A program made the translations under genes and the position numbers. Shown here piece by piece: positions 34,619-42,790 of a stretch of DNA of 64,000 nucleotides (positions are counted from its first letter, which is position 1; every line of letters begins with the position of its first letter). Below the pieces are notes generated by a model that worked only from the letters and a program-made list of their open reading frames with translations, searched no databases and was not told the DNA's origin. The stretch is from Sulfurimonas sp. GTDB taxonomy: Bacteria; Campylobacterota; Campylobacteria; Campylobacterales; Sulfurimonadaceae. Location: positions 23,537-87,536 of the forward strand of contig VMSZ01000020.1 in NCBI GenBank assembly GCA_013791885.1. Direction: 5' to 3'.

Positions 34619-35062
34619 ATGAGTTTAAGAGAAACAATAAACGATGATTTAAAAAATGCTATGAAAGCAAAAGAAACGAAAAAACGCGACGCCCTTCGTC
34701 TTTTAACGAGTGCTTTTAAGCAGATTGAAGTAGATGAACGTAAAGAGTTAACGGATGAGGATGTCATCAAAATTATTCAAAAACAGGTCAAGAGCAGAAA
34801 CGATTCTGCAACGCAGTACAGAGATGCCGGGCGTGATGACCTGCTTCAGATAGAGCTCGATGAAATAGCTGTTTTTGAAGTCTATCTTCCGAAACAACTC
34901 AGCGATGAGGAACTCACGGCAGCCCTTCGTAAAATTATAGAGAGTGTCGGTGCGAAAGATGTTAAAGATATGGGAAAAGTAATGGGAGCAGCTTCTAAAG
35001 AGCTTGCAGGTCTTGCTGATGGAAAAAGAATCAACGAGTGCGTTAAAACATTACTGGCTTAA
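34619..35062 (+). CDS. GatB/YqeY domain protein
   Basis: A 147-residue helical protein of the YqeY family, related to the tail domain of GatB in the tRNA-dependent amidotransferase. The N-terminal helix (SLRETINDDLKNAMKAKETKKRDALRLL) and the later EVYLPKQLSDEEL segment are characteristic. The cellular role is not known. AAGGA precedes the ATG. The stop overlaps the convergent GGDEF-EAL gene by four bases. Confidence 0.85.
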   Translation: MSLRETINDDLKNAMKAKETKKRDALRLLTSAFKQIEVDERKELTDEDVIKIIQKQVKSRNDSATQYRDAGRDDLLQIELDEIAVFEVYLPKQLSDEELTAALRKIIESVGAKDVKDMGKVMGAASKELAGLADGKRINECVKTLLA

Positions 35063-37380
35063 TGTTTTAACTCTGAAGTTGAAATGACCTGACAGAATCC
35101 TCCGGTAGATGTAAAGAAAACTTCAAAGTTTTTTACATCCATCGGTCTTGAGCAGTAGTATCCTTGCATATAGTCACAATATCTTTCCTGTAAAAAAGTG
35201 TACTGTTCATACGTCTCTACCCCCTCTGCAATCACTTCCAAATTGAAATTTTTTGCAATTGTGAGAATAGTGCTTATCAGCTCCTTATCATCCACATCAT
35301 CTTGTATATCCTGAATAAAAGATTTATCGATTTTAAGTGTTGTAAAGGGAAGTTTCTTCAAATAAGCTAACGATGAATATCCTGTGCCAAAATCATCTAT
35401 AGAAATTCTAATACCGAGTTTTCTGAGATTATTCATTTTTTCACGAATAATCTCCACATCTTTAACTATGATTGACTCTACAAGTTCTAATTCAAGATGA
35501 TACGGACTTATTCCCGTATCATCTATAATATCTTTCACTTGCTTTACAAATCCGGAATAATTAAACTGACGTACACTGATATTCACAGCAATTCTACTAA
35601 AGGAATCAACATGCGGAAACTCTTTTTTCCAAGCTACAAACTGTTTCACACTATTTTTCAACACCCAATTACCTATACTGACTATAAGCCCGCTCTCTTC
35701 GGCTACAGGGATGAATTCATCAGGCATGACATGTCCAAACTCTTGAGAATTCCAACGTAAAAGTGCTTCTGCACCCATAAGTTTACCGGTTGAAAACTCA
35801 ATAATCGGTTGATAATGTATTTCCAGCTCTTGATTTTCAATAGCACTTCTGAGGCCATTTTCTATAGTAAGACGTCTTTTAACCCATTCATCCATTTGGT
35901 GTTTATAAAATGTTGTTGTATTTTTACCCGCTTTTTTAGCCTGATACATTGCAATATCTGCATTTTTAAGCAAGTCGTGTTCATTTTGTTCTTTGTCATC
36001 TACAAGCGCAATTCCTATACTTGAAGATATATTGAGTTTATATCCATCTATTTCAAATTGTTGTTTTAGCACTGTATGGACTTTTTGTGCAATATACTCT
36101 GCGTTTGTTGCAGATTTCTTTTCATCAGTTCCTAAGTCCGGCAATAAAATAACAAATTCATCCCCGCCTATTCTTGCAACCGTATCTTCAATTCTGATAA
36201 TATCTTTTAACCTTGCTGCTGCTTGTATAAGAAGTTTATCTCCTATCGCATGTCCCAAAGAATCATTAATATTTTTAAAATTATCTAAATCAAGAAATAT
36301 AAGACCAAAAATAGCGCCATGTCTTTGATATCGAATACTTTCATACTTTATTTTCTCAAGCAGAGTTGCACGATTTGGGATATTAGTAAGCTGATCATGA
36401 CTTGCCTGATATTCATACTTAAGCTGTGTCAGCATTCTTTGTGTTATATCGGAAACAATAGCAATTCCGCCAATAATATTGTGGTTTGCATCTTTAAGAG
36501 GCGATGTACTCATAGAGATCCAGAGATCTTTTTTTATGTACTTTGTCTGATATTCTCCTTCATAAAAACCTTCTACATCATCTAAAGTTGATTGTAATGT
36601 CGGTAATAATCTTTGATCGGGTAATGTATGCAGATCAAGTCCTATCAAAAAATCATGCGGAGCTTCTAAAAATTCTACTATCTCCTGATTTGCTTCTCGA
36701 ATAATTAAATCACTATCATATATAATAATTCCAAGCGGCGCTTGGTTAAAAACTTTTCCAAAACGTTCCTCTGAACGTAAAAGTTTCTCCTTCTCATCCT
36801 CATACATTTGACGGGATTCTACAATGTCAAGATAATGTTCATGAAACAGAGTACTAATTTTATATATTAGCAGCAAGTAAAGCGTTATGAGTATTGCAAA
36901 AATATTATGAATATAGGTATCTTGCATCAGGAGCTGTGCAATTAAAGGTACAATTAAAAAAAATATAAAAATTCTGGATGCACTTCTTAGAGATGACAAA
37001 CTGCTAATTGCGCCGGCACTCAGTCCCGCGACAATAACGATTAACATAGCCTGATGCAAGTAGCTCTCAGGTACAAAAAAGAAAAAAGAAGCAAAACTCC
37101 ATAGAATCGATGACAATACAAGCGGAAGATAAAATATATATTTCCACTTTATAATAGAATATTTACTTTTATTTTTGTCATAATAAATTGAGGAAGAAAA
37201 TCGGAATATGCTAACAAGAAGAGTTATACTTAACCAAGGAATCAAAAAAGTATCACTGACATTTTGATACATAATCACGCTCAAGACAAGTGCATTTACC
37301 ACGATTGCCAAAGACGAAAGCTTTAAATTTTTATACGCTCTACTTAACAACTCTTCATAATGTAATTCTATTGGTTTCAA
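35059..37380 (-). CDS. Membrane MASE-PAS-GGDEF-EAL c-di-GMP protein
   Basis: A 773-residue protein. About six membrane helices occupy residues 20-185, and a helical stalk follows. A PAS domain lies at about 205-310 (FGKVFNQAPLGIIIYDSD). The GGDEF domain (RIGGDEF) keeps the RxxD inhibitory site (RIED), and the EAL domain has GAEALLRW, DDFGTGYSSLAYLK and AEGVET. All active residues are seen, so it may have both activities, with the cyclase subject to product inhibition. Motility (flgH, flhA) and biofilm are plausible outputs, without direct evidence. It ends in the yqeY stop. Confidence 0.85.
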   Translation of the reverse strand: MKPIELHYEELLSRAYKNLKLSSLAIVVNALVLSVIMYQNVSDTFLIPWLSITLLVSIFRFSSSIYYDKNKSKYSIIKWKYIFYLPLVLSSILWSFASFFFFVPESYLHQAMLIVIVAGLSAGAISSLSSLRSASRIFIFFLIVPLIAQLLMQDTYIHNIFAILITLYLLLIYKISTLFHEHYLDIVESRQMYEDEKEKLLRSEERFGKVFNQAPLGIIIYDSDLIIREANQEIVEFLEAPHDFLIGLDLHTLPDQRLLPTLQSTLDDVEGFYEGEYQTKYIKKDLWISMSTSPLKDANHNIIGGIAIVSDITQRMLTQLKYEYQASHDQLTNIPNRATLLEKIKYESIRYQRHGAIFGLIFLDLDNFKNINDSLGHAIGDKLLIQAAARLKDIIRIEDTVARIGGDEFVILLPDLGTDEKKSATNAEYIAQKVHTVLKQQFEIDGYKLNISSSIGIALVDDKEQNEHDLLKNADIAMYQAKKAGKNTTTFYKHQMDEWVKRRLTIENGLRSAIENQELEIHYQPIIEFSTGKLMGAEALLRWNSQEFGHVMPDEFIPVAEESGLIVSIGNWVLKNSVKQFVAWKKEFPHVDSFSRIAVNISVRQFNYSGFVKQVKDIIDDTGISPYHLELELVESIIVKDVEIIREKMNNLRKLGIRISIDDFGTGYSSLAYLKKLPFTTLKIDKSFIQDIQDDVDDKELISTILTIAKNFNLEVIAEGVETYEQYTFLQERYCDYMQGYYCSRPMDVKNFEVFFTSTGGFCQVISTSELKH

Positions 37381-37416
37381 TATTCCACTTTGTATTAATT
37401 TTGTCGGATTTAGTAT

Positions 37417-38202
37417 TTAACCAAATTTCAATTTTCTTAGCGCATCTTCTTCGTTATCTTGTCGCATTAAAGACTCACCGACCAAGAACGCATCTACGCC
37501 GGCCTTACTCAAATCTTCAAGTTGTCCATGTTCATAAATTCCACTCTCCGCTACAATAATCTTGCCGTTTGGAATAAGCGGAATCAGTTCATAAGATAAA
37601 TTCATATTCATCTCAAAAGTCTGTAAATTTCTATGGTTAATCCCTATAATATCACTTCCGGCATAAATTGCTTTCACTAAATCTGACTTATCGTGCACCT
37701 CAACCAAGGCTTCCATCCCCAAATGTCTCGTATAAGCAAGCAATTCTTTAAGTTCACCTTTACTCAGTGCTGCGGCAATAAGCAGTATAAAGTCTGCTCC
37801 ATGCACTGTTGCTTCTAAAATTTGGTACTTTGAAACAATAAAATCTTTTCTCAAAAGAGGAATACTCACATAACGTCTAATACCGCCAAGATAATCAAGA
37901 GAACCTTGAAAATAGTGAGGCTCTGTTAAGATGGAAATAGCACTTGCTCCACCTCGCTCGTAACTTTGCGCAATAGCAAGCGGGTCAAAATTCTCACGTA
38001 TAACACCCTTTGAAGGAGAAGCTTTTTTTACCTCGGCAATAATTCTGTACGGATCTTCTTCTGTTGCTTTTAAGTAAGGAATTACATCTCTTGGCGCTCT
38101 AGCATTAAACGCAAGCGAACGGCCCAGCCAGTCAAATGAAAACTCTTTTTCACGTTTGACTAAATCTTCTTTTGTTTTTTTGATAATCTCATCTAAAATC
38201 AT
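37417..38202 (-). CDS. trpC: Indole-3-glycerol phosphate synthase
   Basis: A 261-residue TIM-barrel enzyme of tryptophan synthesis that converts CdRP to indole-3-glycerol phosphate. [15 protein letters not shown] (53-67), [24 protein letters not shown] and the phosphate-binding VAESGI and AFLVGESLM segments are all typical. It is a stand-alone trpC, not fused to trpF. Its ATGA start overlaps the stop of the TPR lipoprotein by four bases, so it is coupled to an apparently unrelated gene. Confidence 0.94.
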   Translation of the reverse strand: MILDEIIKKTKEDLVKREKEFSFDWLGRSLAFNARAPRDVIPYLKATEEDPYRIIAEVKKASPSKGVIRENFDPLAIAQSYERGGASAISILTEPHYFQGSLDYLGGIRRYVSIPLLRKDFIVSKYQILEATVHGADFILLIAAALSKGELKELLAYTRHLGMEALVEVHDKSDLVKAIYAGSDIIGINHRNLQTFEMNMNLSYELIPLIPNGKIIVAESGIYEHGQLEDLSKAGVDAFLVGESLMRQDNEEDALRKLKFG

Positions 38203-39500
38203 TTCTTACCAACCTTTTTCATTTTTAAACATTGTTCTATAGCTTTGACATGAAGAAGTACTTCTTCATTATCTCCGCCCTCTAAATTTTTAACTTTTTG
38301 CATAATGTCACTCGCTTCTTGGCATTCACCTAATTTATAATGTCCCCAAGCGAGTGAATCAAGATAATAAGAAGAATTTGGCTCTTTTTCTAAAGCTTTT
38401 TCAATGTACTTCATTCCCTCTTTTATATTTACATCATGGTCAATAAGAATATAACCCAAATAATTCAGATATAAAGCATCACCATTCAGTTCAAGTACAC
38501 TTTTAAGATTTTCTATGACCTGCGTAAGCATGATTCGGTCAGTTTTATCTGCATAACTTTCATACTTATAAATCGCACTTCTACCCAAATAGCTTACATC
38601 ACCGGTTTTTTTATACAAACTTCTCGCGACCAAATGTGCTTTGTCATAATTTTTCATATTTGCATACAGCTGCAGAAGTGTATCATCATCGCTTTTAGAG
38701 TTCTCTAAAAAAGAGATTAACGATAGGGAATCTCTTTTGTAAAGATAAATTTGAACAATTTTTTTCGCTATATTTGCATCTTCTTCAAGCTCATATATTC
38801 TCAAATAAACATCCAAAAGTGCTTCAAGATTATTTTCTTTGCTGTAAAATCCTGCAAGTCTCATACATATTTGTAAAGAACAGCCATGGATACGGCTATG
38901 TGATTCAAGTCGGGTAATAGCCTCTTGCGTTTTATGTAAATGCACATATAAAACAAGTGATATTGTGTCTAAAACTTTTTCGCTATAGTTTTTTGCATAA
39001 GCTCGCTCAAGCACTGCCAAAGCATTGTCATACTCACGAAGCTGAACATGGATATCACTCAGTAAAAGATAGTCATCAAGTTCTTCAGACTCTTCCAAAA
39101 GCTCATGTGCCAAAAATTTTGCTTCCACTAAACGTCCGACTCCCATTAAAGCAACAATTTTTACACGCATCAGTACAAAATCACTGATACCTACATTATT
39201 GAGCGCATTTACCCTCGTAATAACCTTGTTAAATTCCGGCACAATCAAATCGTTTTGTAAAGAACGATACAGATACTCTTTTTTGCCCGTATTGTCATAA
39301 AGTAAGCTAAAGATGTCTGAAGCAGACTGAAAGTCTCTTAACTGCTCGGCACGAAGAGCAAAAAGTATGTACGAATCTTCATACTCATAAACTTTTTTGT
39401 TTGATTTTACTCCCTGCTCCGTTGCTTCTACTTGCGGTGTTTGATATAGACAGGCACTCATCATAAACAGTAAAAAAATCGGCATTAGTAATTTATACAT
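38199..39500 (-). CDS. TPR-repeat lipoprotein
   Basis: A 433-residue lipoprotein: the signal peptide ends in MMSAC (Cys near 17), then several tetratricopeptide-like helix pairs to the end ([47 protein letters not shown]). It is expected in the periplasm, probably membrane-anchored, as a scaffold. The substrate is not known. I choose ATG at 39500, with GGGGAT upstream, over two in-frame TTG codons just before it. Its start overlaps the YkgJ gene by 8 bases. Confidence 0.8.
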   Translation of the reverse strand: MYKLLMPIFLLFMMSACLYQTPQVEATEQGVKSNKKVYEYEDSYILFALRAEQLRDFQSASDIFSLLYDNTGKKEYLYRSLQNDLIVPEFNKVITRVNALNNVGISDFVLMRVKIVALMGVGRLVEAKFLAHELLEESEELDDYLLLSDIHVQLREYDNALAVLERAYAKNYSEKVLDTISLVLYVHLHKTQEAITRLESHSRIHGCSLQICMRLAGFYSKENNLEALLDVYLRIYELEEDANIAKKIVQIYLYKRDSLSLISFLENSKSDDDTLLQLYANMKNYDKAHLVARSLYKKTGDVSYLGRSAIYKYESYADKTDRIMLTQVIENLKSVLELNGDALYLNYLGYILIDHDVNIKEGMKYIEKALEKEPNSSYYLDSLAWGHYKLGECQEASDIMQKVKNLEGGDNEEVLLHVKAIEQCLKMKKVGKK

Positions 39501-39873
39501 CAACAATCCCCGGACACTCTAGCTTCAATTCATCTACTCGCGTTTTAAAATAATCCCAAAAAGGAAAAGTTCTGCATTGCGTTGGTCTTGCCTCGTAAAT
39601 TTTACAGCCATTTGTATTTCTGTCATAAAAAATGCATTCATGGGAATCATTATACACTTGTTCTTTTATGGAATATTTGTACCCCTTTTTAAAAAGGTAT
39701 TCTGCAGCGAATACTTTGATGTCCATTTCTAAAAGTTTTGCAATTTTTTCTATTTCAGCCATACTTACATAAATATAGCCGCTCTCACCTGTGCAGCATT
39801 TGCCTTGGCAACTTTCACATGCGGACGGATTGAACTTATAGTCATATCCTTCTTGGCTTATTAAATCTGACAT
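39493..39873 (-). CDS. YkgJ-family cysteine-cluster protein
   Basis: A 126-residue cytosolic protein with a conserved cysteine cluster: ACESCQGKCC near residue 18, ECIFYDRNTNGCKIY and PTQCRTFPFWD in the middle, and a last Cys in LECPG. These are hallmarks of the YkgJ family, thought to bind zinc or an iron-sulfur cluster. The function is unknown. It overlaps the TrmN6-like gene by 13 bases and the TPR gene by 8, so it is firmly in the operon. Confidence 0.87.
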   Translation of the reverse strand: MSDLISQEGYDYKFNPSACESCQGKCCTGESGYIYVSMAEIEKIAKLLEMDIKVFAAEYLFKKGYKYSIKEQVYNDSHECIFYDRNTNGCKIYEARPTQCRTFPFWDYFKTRVDELKLECPGIVDV

Positions 39874-40556
39874 TTTATACTCTGTGTTGAAGCTTTTTTA
39901 TACACTTCTTTTGCCTGCTCTGAAAAGTCGTCTCCATTAAAACTAATAAATGGCTCCCAAATTTTCATCAAAGATTTGGAGCCGTTTCTTGCATGTATCA
40001 TAACTAACGAAGCCCCTCTGTCAATTTTCGGGTGTACAAACTGCACATCCACCGCTTTAAGTTTTACCCTGTCTAATTCTGCGCAAATCACCCCGAATTG
40101 TGAAGCATCATAACAAAATATGAAGTGTGATTGAGGCTTTAATACTCTTGAAACTTTTTTAAAAAAATCACGCAAGGGTAAATTAACATTATATCGTGCG
40201 TTAAATAACATTTCATCTTCGCTCTTTGTCACGCCATCGTGGTAAAAAGGAGGATTTGAAATGATGTAGTCATATTTTTCACTCTCATCAAGTTCTAAAA
40301 AATCACTCTCATGCATCTTGTAATCTATTTTGTTTACTCTAGCGTTTGTTGTGGCATAATGAACAAAAGCTTCCTGCTTCTCAACTGCTTCTAGCTTTAC
40401 TTTTGGATTGTCACGAGCAACCAAAAGACCGACTATACCGCAACCGGCACCGACATCAAGCACCCTTCCCTTCGGTTCAAAAAAGTTTATGAAGTTATAC
40501 AAAAAAACAGAATCACTGTTGTAACAATAGCCACTTTGCGGCTGGTAAAGTAGCAT
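39861..40556 (-). CDS. tRNA1(Val) (A37-N6) methyltransferase-like, TrmN6/YfiC family
   Basis: A 231-residue methyltransferase. The SAM loop LDVGAGCGIVGLL is at about 34-46, and NPPF, the mark of amino-directed (N6-adenine) methyltransferases, is at about 101. The start sequence YQPQSGYCYNSDSVFL matches the family. The expected target is A37 of tRNA-Val, but assignment to this substrate is inferred. It is the first gene of a reverse run: methyltransferase, YkgJ, TPR lipoprotein, trpC. It shares a divergent promoter region with kdsB. Confidence 0.8.
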   Translation of the reverse strand: MLLYQPQSGYCYNSDSVFLYNFINFFEPKGRVLDVGAGCGIVGLLVARDNPKVKLEAVEKQEAFVHYATTNARVNKIDYKMHESDFLELDESEKYDYIISNPPFYHDGVTKSEDEMLFNARYNVNLPLRDFFKKVSRVLKPQSHFIFCYDASQFGVICAELDRVKLKAVDVQFVHPKIDRGASLVMIHARNGSKSLMKIWEPFISFNGDDFSEQAKEVYKKASTQSIKCQI

Positions 40557-40582
40557 AACTCAAACACCTTGAAATCATTTAG

Positions 40583-40604
40583 GATATAATTTTGTAATTA
40601 TATC
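40583..40604. promoter_or_regulatory. Divergent overlapping -10 elements between kdsB and the TrmN6-like gene
   Basis: TATAAT (40585-40590) reads toward kdsB, and ATTATA (40597-40602) is TATAAT read on the reverse strand toward the methyltransferase gene. The two lie within a 22-base near-palindrome (GATATAA...TTATATC). They are only six bases apart, so polymerase probably cannot occupy both at once. Confidence 0.55.
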
Positions 40605-40617
40605 TCAAAGGCATTAA

Positions 40618-41334
40618 ATGATTATTATCCCGGCTAGACTCGCATCAACAAGATTCCCACAAAAAGTTTTAGCAGACATTGGCGGCTTGCCTATGGTTGT
40701 GAGAACGGCACAACGAGTGGCTCATTTAGACAGGGTAGTTGTTGCAGCAGATGATGAAATAATTATGAAAGTCTGTAAGGAGTACGGCATTGAAACTATG
40801 CTTACTTCAACTACGCATAAAAGCGGTACGGACAGGATTCATGAGTGTGCAAACCTGCTCAAACTCAATGATGATGAAATCATTATAAATGTCCAGGCAG
40901 ACGAGCCTTTTATAGAGCCCGAAGTTGTCAAATCACTCATGAGCAAGCTCCAATTACTTCAAGAAGCAAATGCAGAATTTATTATGGGAAGCTGCTACAA
41001 CGCTATAAACGCAGAGTCGGCAGAAGATCCAAACCTTGTAAAAGTAGTGCTTGACGACAAAGAAAATGCAATATATTTCTCCCGAGCGAAAATCCCTTAC
41101 AACCAAGGTGGAGGAGCAAAATATTTTGGTCACATCGGCATCTACGGATTTAGTAAAAAAAGTTTAAATGAATTTTGTAACTTAGGCGACGCACCGCTTG
41201 AAGACATAGAAAAACTTGAGCAGCTTCGAGCAATTTATCATCAGAAAAAAATCACAATGGTTAAAGTCGCAAGCACAGGTTTTGGAATTGATACGAAAGA
41301 AGATTTGGCAAGAGCAGTGGAGATTTTTCTCTAA
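40618..41334 (+). CDS. kdsB: CMP-KDO synthetase (3-deoxy-manno-octulosonate cytidylyltransferase)
   Basis: A 238-residue enzyme that activates KDO as CMP-KDO for lipopolysaccharide synthesis. The N-terminus IIIPARLASTRFPQKVL is the nucleotide-binding motif; VVVAADDE, THKSGTDR and NVQADEPF are conserved in KdsB. The final GFGIDTKEDL matches the family. The length is normal. It is transcribed alone from the divergent promoter at 40583. Confidence 0.94.
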   Translation: MIIIPARLASTRFPQKVLADIGGLPMVVRTAQRVAHLDRVVVAADDEIIMKVCKEYGIETMLTSTTHKSGTDRIHECANLLKLNDDEIIINVQADEPFIEPEVVKSLMSKLQLLQEANAEFIMGSCYNAINAESAEDPNLVKVVLDDKENAIYFSRAKIPYNQGGGAKYFGHIGIYGFSKKSLNEFCNLGDAPLEDIEKLEQLRAIYHQKKITMVKVASTGFGIDTKEDLARAVEIFL

Positions 41335-41490
41335 ATATCTAATTCGCATAATAAAATGAAAAAATATTAACTCTTTTCGCATTTATATGAAAGATTTGTT
41401 ACGTTATCTGCAAAAAACAAATATTGGACTAAATAATGCTATAGCCTCAGTGAACCTTGTGTTTCTCATATAAATATTATGGAGTGGGCT

Positions 41491-41568
41491 ATGGAAAGTT
41501 ATAGAGATATTTATGTTAAATTTCAAATCCTTTTCTTCCAATGGAAAAAAAAGAGATTGAAAGTTTAA
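41491..41568 (+). CDS. Possible 25-residue peptide
   Basis: An ATG with GGAG nine bases upstream opens a short frame beginning MESYRDIYVKF and ending in a basic KKKRLKV tail, with a terminator hairpin 12 bases after the stop. It could be a real small protein, the relic of a gene, or part of a non-coding RNA. No family is recognised. Low confidence. Confidence 0.3.
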   Translation: MESYRDIYVKFQILFFQWKKKRLKV

Positions 41569-41580
41569 ATAGAGCATAAT

Positions 41581-41602
41581 AAAGAGCTTTTTTAAGCTCT
41601 TT
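41581..41602 (+). terminator. Intrinsic terminator-like hairpin
   Basis: AAAGAGCTT-tttt-AAGCTCTTT, a 9-bp stem. It marks the end of a small forward transcript that includes the short frame at 41491. Confidence 0.5.
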
Positions 41603-41760
41603 ACTCCATTTTTCTATACTTCTTGTTCGTTCTTCTTTGTACTCAAAAATCTCTGCATTATCAAATAATTTTCAGACAATAGTTTTATAAATATATATGT
41701 ATTTTATTTAGGAATTAGCGAAGTAAAAAATTTTAAAGATGGGAGTTTAAAGAAGATTTA

Positions 41761-41785
41761 TGAAAAAGTCCCAAAAAAGGGACTT
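41761..41785 (-). terminator. Terminator of rpsO
   Basis: On the reverse strand AAGTCCC-tttttt-GGGACTT is followed by a T-run, 20 bases past the rpsO stop. This is a good intrinsic terminator. Confidence 0.7.
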
Positions 41786-41805
41786 AAATAAAAGAAGATT
41801 GAAAA

Positions 41806-42081
41806 TTAGATATTATCGCGAATACCTAAATCAGCAACTAATTTCATATATGCGTCTTTGTTTGTTCTTTTGAAATACTTCATAAGACGACGACGTTGTC
41901 CAACTAATTTAAGTAGACCTAGTCTTGATGCATGATCTTTTTTGAATATTTTAAGGTGCTCTGTTAATTCAGCAATTCTTGTTGTAAAAAGTGCAATTTG
42001 AACTTCACTTGAACCTGTGTCATTTTCTTTACGACCGTATTTTGCAACGATTTCTTGTTTTTTAGCCTGATCTAAAGCCAT
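41806..42081 (-). CDS. rpsO: 30S ribosomal protein S15
   Basis: A 91-residue ribosomal protein that binds 16S rRNA. The conserved [39 protein letters not shown] segments are unmistakable. AGGAGG precedes the ATG at a good distance. It is a single-gene unit with an intrinsic terminator. rpsO next to an Rrf2 regulator and flhA is an order I remember from Campylobacter. Confidence 0.96.
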   Translation of the reverse strand: MALDQAKKQEIVAKYGRKENDTGSSEVQIALFTTRIAELTEHLKIFKKDHASRLGLLKLVGQRRRLMKYFKRTNKDAYMKLVADLGIRDNI

Positions 42082-42217
42082 AATAGCCTCCTGATGGGTA
42101 TAATAATCTAACGTTTATATAAATTCATATAAAGTTGAAGTGGAATTGTACACCAACTATCCTTTAATTTTATTTACTCTAACTCGATTTATAATAGTTA
42201 GTCTTACTTATTTTAAA

Positions 42218-42305
42218 TCTCAAAAAACAAGTTTTTTGTAGCTTTAGGGGGTTGTAGGGACTTTAGTCCCTGCCGCTAAAACGGACGCGTTCGTTTTAGC
42301 GCGTA
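42218..42305. repeat. Dispersed ~88-base repeat, copy 1
   Basis: A segment that matches 45006-45093 in the same orientation with clear blocks: CTCAAAAAAC, GTTTTTTGTAGCTTTAG, GGGAC...GTCCCTGCC, AAAACGGAC and TTCGTTTT. It forms hairpins AGGGACTTTAGTCCCT and AAAACGGA-cgcg-TTCGTTTT (imperfect). It fills much of the 300-base spacer between rpsO and rrf2, which otherwise holds only the two promoter regions. Confidence 0.7.
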
Positions 42306-42347
42306 GAATCAGATAGTGAGATAAACAAATTTTTTAACTTCTTTAGA

Positions 42348-42353
42348 TATAAT
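42348..42353 (+). promoter_or_regulatory. Candidate -10 element for rrf2-flhA
   Basis: TATAAT 31 bases before the ATG of the Rrf2 gene, just after the dispersed repeat. Confidence 0.4.
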
Positions 42354-42383
42354 CAGAATCAAATTTAAATAGAAAAGTACCCC

Positions 42384-42788
42384 ATGCTAATAACAAAAGC
42401 CAGTGAATACGCAATTTTATCACTTATAGTATTATCAAAAGCAACTGTGCCTATGGACAGTGACACGCTATCACGTGAGCTTTCAATCTCAAAGAGTTTC
42501 TTAGCAAAGATACTTCAAGCACTTGCAAAAAGTGATATTTTAAAGTCATACAAAGGTGTAAACGGTGGATTTGCTCTTGCAAAAGAGCCAAAAGAGATTA
42601 ATATGCTCGATGTTATGTCTTCGGTAGAAGGAAAAGCTCCTGCTGTTTTTGATTGCGCACCATCAACCAAAAATTGCCCCTCAGACAAGGCTGACATTTG
42701 TTCTATTTGGCCATTTTTAAATAAGCTTCAACTAAAAATTGACTTTTTTTTGGCTGATCTTACTTTAGCAGATATTTTAGAAGACTGA
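42384..42788 (+). CDS. Rrf2-family transcription regulator
   Basis: A 134-residue winged-helix protein. The N-terminal MLITKASEYAILSLIVLSK and KSFLAKILQALAKSDILKSYKGVNGGFALAK match Rrf2/IscR/NsrR regulators, including the wing. Three cysteines near residues 91, 98 and 107 (FDCAPSTKNCPSDKADIC) fit an iron-sulfur cluster, so it may sense iron, oxygen or NO. It is two bases from flhA, so it is co-transcribed with a flagellar export gene, as I recall for the homologous pair in Campylobacter. Its target genes are not shown by the sequence. Confidence 0.9.
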   Translation: MLITKASEYAILSLIVLSKATVPMDSDTLSRELSISKSFLAKILQALAKSDILKSYKGVNGGFALAKEPKEINMLDVMSSVEGKAPAVFDCAPSTKNCPSDKADICSIWPFLNKLQLKIDFFLADLTLADILED

Positions 42789-42790
42789 TC

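Larger units (their letters stand above)
41335..41805. other. 470-base spacer with a possible small transcript
   Basis: AT-rich DNA between kdsB and rpsO. It contains one short frame with a ribosome site (41491-41568), a forward terminator hairpin at 41581-41602 and the reverse terminator of rpsO at 41761-41785. The rest, including 41603-41760, shows nothing that I can name. Confidence 0.5.
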
